A stretch of 7,155 bases of DNA from Candidatus Falkowiibacteriota bacterium (GTDB lineage: Bacteria > Patescibacteriota > Patescibacteriia > CAIXNZ01 > JADLGS01), in assembly GCA_020849205.1 (NCBI GenBank), contig JADLGS010000076.1:1-7155 (forward strand), given 5' to 3'. Shown in pieces: positions 1 through 4,442 of this stretch. The notes beneath the pieces are model-generated. The model worked only from the letters and a program-made list of their open reading frames with translations, did not search any database and was not told where the DNA came from. Position numbers and translations under genes: made by a program. Position 1 is the first letter of the stretch. Every line of letters starts with the position of its first letter.

Positions 1-423
1 AACACCATTACCAAGTACGATACCAGCAGTAAGAATTAATACTGCAACTACCACTGATGGAACGTATTCCGCGATGCTTACGAGGAATGAGTTAAATTGA
101 TCAAGTTTTAAGATGTCTGCAACCGCAATAAGCGTTACAAGCACCAAAAACCACTTCACTAACCAACCTACTACTGACGCAAGTGACACATTTGCACCTG
201 TTGTGTTAAGTTTTTGAATCGCTGGCACCTTTGCTACAAATGAATCGATCTTAGAAAGTTCGATTACACGTGCTACAAGCTTCGCTACTGCTCCCGCCAC
301 CAACAAACCGATGACAAGAATAATAAGCGCAGCTATAAGTCCCGGAATAAATCCGATGAACGAGTCAAAAAGCTCAGCAAATGAAGCGCTTAGCGTTGAC
401 CCAATTTGAGATAAAAATCCCAT
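1..423 (-). CDS. Membrane protein with mechanosensitive-channel-like TM helices (partial)
   Basis: An open frame of 141 codons starts at ATG 423 (MGFLSQIGSTLSASFAELFD) and runs off the left edge with no stop, so this is the N-terminal part only. Three hydrophobic segments are visible: about residues 22-48 (FIPGLIAALIILVIGLLVAG), about 84-110 (around VVGWLVKWFLVLVTLIAVAD) and about 124-140 (VPSVVVAVLILTAGIVLG). Glycine/alanine-rich helices alternating with short amphipathic stretches such as ARVIELSKIDSFVAKVPAIQ resemble the conserved TM-helix repeat found in proteins related to small-conductance mechanosensitive channels. It would sit in the cytoplasmic membrane, perhaps as a pore or scaffold; the function is inferred from resemblance only. 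No Shine-Dalgarno site precedes the ATG. A promoter with TATACT at 489-494 predicts a leader of about 60 bases. The C-terminal half, which would decide whether an MscS domain is present, is outside the window. Confidence 0.75.
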   Translation of the reverse strand, partial: MGFLSQIGSTLSASFAELFDSFIGFIPGLIAALIILVIGLLVAGAVAKLVARVIELSKIDSFVAKVPAIQKLNTTGANVSLASVVGWLVKWFLVLVTLIAVADILKLDQFNSFLVSIAEYVPSVVVAVLILTAGIVLGNGV

Positions 424-488
424 AAAAATGTGGTTACTAAATAAATAATTAAAACTAAGGTTTTGCACACCCTCCCCCTTGTATCATT

Positions 489-518
489 AGTATACCAAAA
501 AAGCGCCTTAGCGCTCAA
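489..518 (-). promoter_or_regulatory. Promoter of the partial membrane-protein gene
   Basis: Read on the minus strand, TTGAGC (513-518) lies 18 bases before TATACT (489-494). The latter is preceded by TGG, giving an extended -10 (TGNTATACT). The -35 box falls inside the last codons of pyk and the spacer covers the pyk terminator, so termination of pyk and initiation of the next gene are packed into about 30 bases. Confidence 0.5.
497..515 (-). terminator. Rho-independent terminator of pyk
   Basis: On the minus strand AGCGC, a TAAG loop and GCGCT form a 5-bp stem followed directly by TTTTTT. The pyk stop codon TAA lies in the loop, so the hairpin overlaps the end of the coding sequence. The stem is short, so readthrough into the downstream gene is possible. 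Confidence 0.5.
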
Positions 519-1947
519 TGGTAAACAATTCTATTGATCGGTGTGAGAAGCGTTTTTTCATGACTGGGTGGCCTTTTATGAGGATAACTTGATCCCCAGT
601 ACAAGCATAATTTTGACGACAAGCTTCGTCAACAGCCCGTTTTACAATCATTTCATCACTCATCACTCCATTTACCAAAAAGGGTGTCACACCCCAACTC
701 AAGGCGAGTTGTCGAGCGACTCGTGGGTACGGCGTCGTAGCGACTACGGGAATTCCAGGGCGTAATTTTGAAATTAATCGAGCAGTCGCTCCTTTCATCG
801 ACAACACAACAATCATATTGACGTGCGTGTTGAGTGAGAGCACTGCTGCCGCCGAAGCAATCGCCTCATCATGTTTCACATGCTTCCACGTCTTTTCAGA
901 AAAATCGACATCATCGAGAGTAGACTTTTCGATGTTTGAACAAATTGATGACATCATAGCGACCGCTTCGAGTGGATACGCTCCCATCGCCGACTCCCCC
1001 GACAACATGATAGCGTCTGTTTTGTCGATTACCGCATTAGCCACATCAGAAACCTCTGCGCGCGTTGGACGAGGATTTTTGATCATCGATTCAAGCATTT
1101 GAGTCGCCACAATCACAGGCTTGCCAACTGCATTACACTTCTCAATAATCTGCTTCTGCATAAGTGGCACCTCTTCTGCGGGCATTTCAATACCAAGATC
1201 GCCACGCGCAATCATGACACCATCAGCAACTTCCAAAATAGCATCAAAATTTTCAACCGCTTCGCGTTTTTCAATTTTTACAATAACCCCCGGCATCACC
1301 ACATCTTTATTTTTGTACTTTTTTTCCAGAGCAACAATACGCTTATGCAACACTTTCACGTCATTCACGCTTCGTACAAACGAAAGAGCCACAAAATCAA
1401 CGTTTTGCGAAATTCCAAAATTCAAATCCTCAATATCTTTTTCTGATAGTGAAGAAATAGAAAGCGTCGTGTCAGGAAAATTCATTCCTTTGTGCGACGT
1501 AACCACGCCTCCATGCACTACTTTAGTAATAATATCATTACCTTTAACAGCTTTTACTACACACTCAAAAACTCCATCAGCAATCAAAATGCGATGACCT
1601 TTTTTTACTTCCTTATGCAAAATATCATACGTCACAGGAATCTTACTGCCATGAGACTTACCCGTTGTAAAAACCACTTCTTTGCCATCTTTTAATTCAA
1701 CACCCTGCGCTGGTAAATCACCAAGACGAATGCGTGGTCCTTGAAGATCTTGCAAGAGCGCGACAGTGGTTTTTGTTTTTGCTGCCGCAGTACGAATATT
1801 TTTTATCAACTTCGCGTGATCAGCGTAAGTACCGTGAGAAAAATTAAGACGAGCAACATTCATCCCCGCTTTCATCATCTCAACTAATTTTTCAACCGAC
1901 GAAGATGCTGGTCCAATCGTACAAACTATTTTTGTTTTTTTATCCAT
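508..1947 (-). CDS. pyk: Pyruvate kinase
   Basis: Cytoplasmic glycolytic enzyme converting phosphoenolpyruvate and ADP to pyruvate and ATP. At 479 residues it is the normal length for the family and looks intact. The N-terminal strand TKIVCTIGPAS and MNVARLNFSHG (R33, N35, S37: substrate and K+ site) are followed by QDLQGPRIR with D67 and R74. The B domain covers roughly residues 73-170. The signature VIVKIEKREA carries the catalytic lysine K224 and the Mg2+ ligand E226, with D250 in MIARGDLGIEMP. VATQMLESM and PTRAEVSDVANAV complete the barrel; the usual DGTDA reads DKTDA. The C-terminal regulatory domain runs from about residue 350 to the end. The ATG lies 4 bases after the stop of the DUF4870-like gene with no clear Shine-Dalgarno site, which suggests co-transcription and translational coupling. 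In fermentative reduced genomes this enzyme is a main ATP source; that role here is inference. Confidence 0.97.
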   Translation of the reverse strand: MDKKTKIVCTIGPASSSVEKLVEMMKAGMNVARLNFSHGTYADHAKLIKNIRTAAAKTKTTVALLQDLQGPRIRLGDLPAQGVELKDGKEVVFTTGKSHGSKIPVTYDILHKEVKKGHRILIADGVFECVVKAVKGNDIITKVVHGGVVTSHKGMNFPDTTLSISSLSEKDIEDLNFGISQNVDFVALSFVRSVNDVKVLHKRIVALEKKYKNKDVVMPGVIVKIEKREAVENFDAILEVADGVMIARGDLGIEMPAEEVPLMQKQIIEKCNAVGKPVIVATQMLESMIKNPRPTRAEVSDVANAVIDKTDAIMLSGESAMGAYPLEAVAMMSSICSNIEKSTLDDVDFSEKTWKHVKHDEAIASAAAVLSLNTHVNMIVVLSMKGATARLISKLRPGIPVVATTPYPRVARQLALSWGVTPFLVNGVMSDEMIVKRAVDEACRQNYACTGDQVILIKGHPVMKKRFSHRSIELFTIER

Positions 1948-1951
1948 ACTA

Positions 1952-2260
1952 TTAAACGTCTAAATTTTTTGCGTACTTACCAAGAAGTGGCAACACCCAC
2001 TCTTCACCAAGGTATGCTTTAATCACCGCAATAGCACTTATAACAAAAAGTAATATTGATCCAAAAAAAGAAACGAGCCATCCTAAGAGCGGGATAACTA
2101 AAATTATTGCATTGAGTGTCCACGCAACAAACAACACGAGCCCTTGCTTACCATGAAACTGACAGTACGCGCTCGATTTTTTTGCAAACAATGGCACAAT
2201 AAATAAAATGCCAATATATCCCATTGCTGAGATAATTCTTTCTTCAAATGTGTATTTCAT
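1952..2260 (-). CDS. DUF4870-like small membrane protein
   Basis: 102 residues from ATG 2260 (MKYTFEERIISAMGYIGILF). Three hydrophobic segments are visible: about residues 9-26, 40-59 and 61-84. Between the first two is the motif FHGKQGLVLF, which resembles the F-H-x-x-Q-G-L hallmark of the DUF4870/Tic20-like group of small bacterial membrane proteins. The C-terminus (LLGKYAKNLDV) is short and polar. Molecular function is unknown in this family. An in-frame GTG at 2278 would add six residues (MVYYIY), but these codons overlap the -10 box TATACT at 2269-2274, so that start would lie upstream of the transcript. The ATG is therefore preferred and would be leaderless or nearly so. It is the first gene of a probable operon with pyk, 4 bases downstream. 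Confidence 0.8.
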   Translation of the reverse strand: MKYTFEERIISAMGYIGILFIVPLFAKKSSAYCQFHGKQGLVLFVAWTLNAIILVIPLLGWLVSFFGSILLFVISAIAVIKAYLGEEWVLPLLGKYAKNLDV

Positions 2261-2268
2261 ATAGATAT

Positions 2269-2277
2269 AGTATACCA
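2269..2277 (-). promoter_or_regulatory. Extended -10 promoter of the DUF4870-pyk operon
   Basis: On the minus strand TGG precedes TATACT (2269-2274), an extended -10 element, with no convincing -35 box at the usual distance. Transcription should start near 2262, only about two bases before the ATG at 2260, predicting a leaderless mRNA. It begins immediately after the terminator of the preceding operon. Confidence 0.5.
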
Positions 2278-2279
2278 CA

Positions 2280-2308
2280 AAACAAAAACCCCGTCTTATG
2301 CGACGGGG
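2280..2308 (-). terminator. Strong rho-independent terminator of the basic-protein operon
   Basis: On the minus strand CCCCGTC, a six-base loop (GCATAA) and GACGGGG form a perfect 7-bp GC-rich stem (2289-2308) followed by TTTTTGTTTT. Its orientation shows that a minus-strand transcript ends here, which supports the two small genes upstream as real. Confidence 0.85.
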
Positions 2309-2327
2309 CGAAAGTTATTTTTTGGAT

Positions 2328-2543
2328 TTACCGACGCGCGAAATTTCGCGCGCTTCGAGTTATGGCGATACTACTCCCATAGTTCGTGTAACCTCGGTTA
2401 CCACGACGACGATTACTCATCACCATCACAGGTACTCGACGAGCATCGCGCTCTTTAAGATATTCGCGATTCTCATTTATGTGACGAGTAAAAATCCTCG
2501 CAACGCAACTACGCCTCGGTAATGGAATTTTGGAACGAATCAA
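2328..2543 (-). CDS. Small arginine-rich protein of unknown function (second gene of pair)
   Basis: 71 residues, starting at TTG 2543 and ending at TAA 2328. I do not recognise a family. It contains 17 Arg and 2 Lys against 4 acidic residues, so it is strongly basic and probably binds nucleic acid; a ribosome- or RNA-associated role is possible but is inference. The middle contains FTRHINENREYLKERDARR and the C-terminal third is low-complexity (SNRRRGNRGYTNYGSS, then SARNFARR). The start is well supported: AAGGAG at 2551-2556 lies 7 bases before the TTG, the best Shine-Dalgarno site in the window, and the TTG overlaps the stop of the upstream gene (TTGA), typical of translational coupling. 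A -1 frameshift fusion with the upstream gene is the alternative reading. The strong terminator lies about 20 bases after the stop. The last codons contain an 18-bp perfect palindrome. Confidence 0.55.
   Translation of the reverse strand: MIRSKIPLPRRSCVARIFTRHINENREYLKERDARRVPVMVMSNRRRGNRGYTNYGSSIAITRSARNFARR
2335..2352. repeat. 18-bp perfect palindrome CGCGCGAAATTTCGCGCG
   Basis: A perfect, loopless inverted repeat inside the last codons of the second small basic gene (encoding SARNFAR). It could be a protein-binding site or simply the product of alternating Ala/Arg codons. It lies about 27 bases upstream of the operon terminator hairpin. Confidence 0.6.
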
Positions 2544-2734
2544 GCAAACACTCCTTGTTGGAGTCCCTTGAATGCGCGAGCGTCAGAACGCTCAGTGAAA
2601 AAAGGACGCGCCTTCGTTTTCTTGCGAAAACGACGGAGCGAAGAAAGGTCACCTTGACGCACCAACGAGGCGCGACGATGTACCCAATGGCCACCTGTTT
2701 TGACATGTGAACGTTCAGCTTTTTGTTTATCCAT
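2540..2734 (-). CDS. Small basic protein of unknown function (first gene of pair)
   Basis: 64 residues from ATG 2734 (MDKQKAERSHVKTGGHW) to TGA 2540. I do not recognise a family. There are 17 Lys/Arg against 5 Asp/Glu; the centre (SLVRQGDLSSLRRFRKKTKA) and the C-terminal part (FFTERSDARAFKGLQQGVF) look like an ordered basic protein rather than random sequence. All ten arginines use CGT or CGC, as expected of a well-expressed gene. The start is chosen because AAGGA (2742-2746) lies 7 bases before ATG 2734; an in-frame GTG at 2740 would add two residues but sits too close to that site. A promoter (TTGACG, 17 bases, TATAAA) is 42 bases upstream. The stop overlaps the TTG start of the next gene. 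Size, charge and signals fit a ribosome- or nucleoid-associated protein, but that is inference. Confidence 0.6.
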   Translation of the reverse strand: MDKQKAERSHVKTGGHWVHRRASLVRQGDLSSLRRFRKKTKARPFFTERSDARAFKGLQQGVFA

Positions 2735-2775
2735 GTACACATCCTTAGAGGAGGGTGAAAAAGAACATAGGAATA

Positions 2776-2804
2776 TTTATACCGCAGAGTACAAATTTCG
2801 TCAA
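2776..2804 (-). promoter_or_regulatory. Promoter of the small basic-protein operon
   Basis: On the minus strand TTGACG (2799-2804), a 17-base spacer and TATAAA (2776-2781) form a near-consensus sigma-70-type promoter. Transcription would start near 2769, giving a leader of about 35 bases that contains the AAGGA ribosome-binding site. The -35 box lies only 8 to 16 bases from the left end of the insertion sequence. Confidence 0.7.
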
Positions 2805-2820
2805 CGGCCTACGGTAATGT

Positions 2821-2842
2821 GTACACACATATGGCGGTTTTT
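2821..2842 (+). repeat. Left terminal inverted repeat of the IS
   Basis: GTACACACA followed by the core TATGGCGGTTTTT. It matches the reverse complement of 3797-3818 at 19 of 22 positions, with the last 13 identical. It also contains the small palindrome TGTGTACACA (2818-2827), which straddles its outer edge. Confidence 0.85.
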
Positions 2843-2843
2843 A

Positions 2844-2861
2844 CCAGATACGCTAATCTGG
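2844..2861 (+). other. Hairpin just before the transposase start
   Basis: CCAGAT (2844-2849), a six-base loop and ATCTGG (2856-2861) form a perfect 6-bp stem ending 4 bases before the ATG at 2866. In several IS families a stem-loop here limits translation from mRNA entering from outside the element; a similar protective role is an inference. Confidence 0.45.
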
Positions 2862-2865
2862 CTAA

Positions 2866-3792
2866 ATGACAGTAAAAATGCCAAACAATATAATCGAAGA
2901 GAGGTTGAGATGGGTACTGCCCATTGTACATAAGGAGATTAAGCTCAAGGACTACGCAAAGGTGTGTCCATACGGAAAACGTACTCTAGAACGCTGGGTA
3001 GCTGCATACAAGAAAGATGAGATACATGGGTTACATCCCAAAACCACTCGCCCCAAGTCGCAGCCCAATGAAACACCAATCGCCATTAAGGAACAGGTCA
3101 TCGCTTTACGCAATCAAAAGAAGGTATGCGCACTCAAGCTCAAATGGAAGCTACAAAAGCAGGGTATATGCTTACATGAGAGAACAATTGGAAAGATACT
3201 AAAAAATGACAATCTTGTAAGAAAGTATCGTGTTAAAAAGATTAAGTACAAGTACATTAAAGCGATCTTGCGACCAGGTGAGCTCGTAGAAATTGATGTG
3301 AAGTATGTCCCTGGAACCATTGTAAATAAAAGGTATTTCCAATACACAGCAATTGATTGTGCTACGAGATGGCGACATTTAGAGGTATATGATGCACAAT
3401 GCAATTCAAATTCAATTGCGTTCCTAAAAGAAGTAATGAGTCGATTCCCATATACCATTAAGTCAATTAAGACTGATAACGGTGCGATCTTTACGAGTTA
3501 CTACAGTGGCAGAACTAAGCGAAGTGATATGACGCTGAAACGACCACATCCGCTTGATGAATTTTGTTCAAAAAACAATATCATTCACTACCTCATTGAT
3601 CCAGGTAAGCCTGCTCAGAATGGAAAGGTTGAGCGTAGTCATCGTGAAGATCAAGAGAAGTTTTACGATATGCACACCTTTAAAAGCTTGGATGACTTGC
3701 GTGAAAAGATAAAAGAGTGGAACATATACTACAACGACTTGGAACATATAGGGCTTAAAGGACTCACGCCAAACGAAGCTTTGAAAATATAA
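2866..3792 (+). CDS. IS481-family DDE transposase (integrase core)
   Basis: 308 residues, apparently full length. An N-terminal helix-turn-helix region spans about residues 9-60 (LRWVLPIVHKEIKLKDYAKV, then GKRTLERWVAAYK), followed by a second DNA-binding segment (ALKLKWKLQKQGICLHERTI). The retroviral-integrase-like core holds the catalytic triad: D144 in LVEIDVKYVPG, D204 in IKTDNGAIFT and E256 in PAQNGKVERSH. The C-terminal LKGLTPNEALKI is typical of the family. It would cut and join the element's ends at the inverted repeats. No Shine-Dalgarno site precedes ATG 2866 or the next in-frame ATG at 2878 (MPNNIIEERLRW); the latter may be the true start, since the first four residues have no visible conserved feature. 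The stop lies 4 bases before the right inverted-repeat core and there is no terminator, so transcription could continue toward ppa. Confidence 0.92.
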   Translation: MTVKMPNNIIEERLRWVLPIVHKEIKLKDYAKVCPYGKRTLERWVAAYKKDEIHGLHPKTTRPKSQPNETPIAIKEQVIALRNQKKVCALKLKWKLQKQGICLHERTIGKILKNDNLVRKYRVKKIKYKYIKAILRPGELVEIDVKYVPGTIVNKRYFQYTAIDCATRWRHLEVYDAQCNSNSIAFLKEVMSRFPYTIKSIKTDNGAIFTSYYSGRTKRSDMTLKRPHPLDEFCSKNNIIHYLIDPGKPAQNGKVERSHREDQEKFYDMHTFKSLDDLREKIKEWNIYYNDLEHIGLKGLTPNEALKI

Positions 3793-3796
3793 TTAA

Positions 3797-3818
3797 AAAA
3801 ACCGCCATAAGTCCGTAC
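3797..3818 (-). repeat. Right terminal inverted repeat of the IS
   Basis: Read on the minus strand this is GTACGGACT followed by the core TATGGCGGTTTTT, matching the left end at 19 of 22 positions. It starts directly after the transposase stop codon. Confidence 0.85.
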
Positions 3819-3830
3819 CTAAAACACTAC

Positions 3831-3859
3831 TTGAATTTTACTCATAGATAAGCCATAAT
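3831..3859 (+). promoter_or_regulatory. Promoter of ppa
   Basis: TTGAAT (3831-3836), a 17-base spacer and CATAAT (3854-3859) fit a sigma-70-type promoter. The start near 3866 would give a leader of about 19 bases. The -35 box begins right after the candidate target duplication CTAC, so the insertion sequence stopped at the promoter edge without breaking it. Confidence 0.55.
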
Positions 3860-3884
3860 AGATTCATATTTAAATAACATTTTT

Positions 3885-4388
3885 ATGAATCTCAAAAACA
3901 TCCCGCTTCACGAGCAGTATCCGGAAAAACTCAATGTAGTCATTGAAATTCCAAAAGGATCAAGTAACAAATACGAGGTCACTGAGGACGGTATCATCGC
4001 GCTTGATCGCGTACTCCACTCACCATTCTTTTATCCAGCAGACTATGGCTTCGTGCCCGGAACACTTGCTGAAGATGGAGACCCAGTTGATGTACTCGTA
4101 GTCACTGACTCACCATGCTTCCCTGGCTGCCTCGTTGAAGCTCGTCCAATCGGAATTTTGTACATGGAAGATGACAAGGGTAAAGATGAAAAAGTAATCG
4201 CAGTACAAACCAAAAATCCACGCTACAAACATATCAACGATGTTGCGGATCTTGGAGAGCACATCGTCAAAGAATTTGACCACTTCTTCTCAGAATACAA
4301 AAAGCTTGAAGGCAAGTGGGCAAAAACTGCTGGTCACGCAGGAAAAGACGCAGCGATTGAATATTTAAAAAAGCAATTAGATAAATAA
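3885..4388 (+). CDS. ppa: Inorganic pyrophosphatase, family I
   Basis: Soluble cytoplasmic enzyme hydrolysing pyrophosphate to two phosphates, which pulls nucleic-acid and aminoacyl-tRNA synthesis forward. The 167 residues are normal for the bacterial hexameric type. Active-site residues of the family are all visible: E21, K29 and E31 (EIPKGSSNKYE), R42 in LDRVL, Y50 and Y54 in YPADYGF, the signature DGDPVDVLV with metal ligands D64, D66 and D69, D96/D101/K103 in MEDDKGKDEKV, and Y138-K139 in SEYKKLEGK. No frameshift or missing residue is seen. The ATG at 3885 has no Shine-Dalgarno site; the preceding bases are an AT-rich leader ending in CATTTTT. Its own promoter lies 26 bases upstream and a strong hairpin terminator follows 9 bases after the stop, so it is probably a single-gene transcript. 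Confidence 0.97.
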   Translation: MNLKNIPLHEQYPEKLNVVIEIPKGSSNKYEVTEDGIIALDRVLHSPFFYPADYGFVPGTLAEDGDPVDVLVVTDSPCFPGCLVEARPIGILYMEDDKGKDEKVIAVQTKNPRYKHINDVADLGEHIVKEFDHFFSEYKKLEGKWAKTAGHAGKDAAIEYLKKQLDK

Positions 4389-4397
4389 AATTTAAAA

Positions 4398-4435
4398 AAA
4401 ATAACACTGATGCAATTAATCAGTGTTATTTTAAT
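4398..4435 (+). terminator. Hairpin terminator after ppa
   Basis: AAAATAACACTGA (4398-4410), a nine-base loop and TCAGTGTTATTTT (4420-4432) form a perfect 13-bp stem. An A-run before and Ts at the 3' side suggest it could work on both strands, although the T-run on the plus strand is short. It sits only 10 bases before the start of the ABC-F gene, so it separates or attenuates expression between ppa and that gene. Confidence 0.7.
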
Positions 4436-4442
4436 CACACAC

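Larger units (their letters stand above)
2821..3818 (+). mobile_element. IS481-like insertion sequence
   Basis: A single-gene element of about 1.0 kb. The ends carry inverted repeats with a perfect 13-bp core, TATGGCGGTTTTT at 2830-2842 and its complement at 3797-3809. The repeats extend outward through GTACNNACN to 2821 and 3818 (19 of 22 positions match). A further 8 bases on each side align at only a few positions, which would put the true ends at 2813 and 3826. There the flanks both read CTAC (2809-2812 and 3827-3830), a candidate 4-bp target duplication. The transposase fills nearly all of the interior and is intact, so the copy may be active or recently inserted. The family name rests on the transposase; the exact ends are uncertain by about 8 bases. 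Confidence 0.8.

Noticed and set aside
568..1695. Several plus-strand open frames opposite pyruvate kinase
   Set aside because: They lie antisense to a full-length conserved enzyme and have no ribosome-binding site or family resemblance.
2261..2278. GTG start adding MVYYIY to the DUF4870-like protein
   Set aside because: These codons overlap the extended -10 promoter element, so they would not be in the mRNA if that promoter is real.
2298..2710. Plus-strand open frames and a third minus-strand frame (2509-2742) across the basic-protein operon
   Set aside because: Promoter, both ribosome-binding sites and the terminator all point to the two chosen minus-strand frames; the plus-strand frames start inside the terminator or lack any signal.
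2328..2734. Ribosomal protein bS21 or bS18 as identity of the basic-protein pair
   Set aside because: Size and charge would fit, but I see no alignment with the conserved motifs of either family.
3114..3458. Minus-strand open frame inside the transposase
   Set aside because: Shadow of a conserved DDE transposase; no start signals.
4410..4442. Upstream in-frame ATG extending the ABC-F protein by MQLISVILITH
   Set aside because: It lies inside the terminator hairpin of ppa and adds no family-conserved residues; the next ATG at 4443 fits the usual N-terminus.
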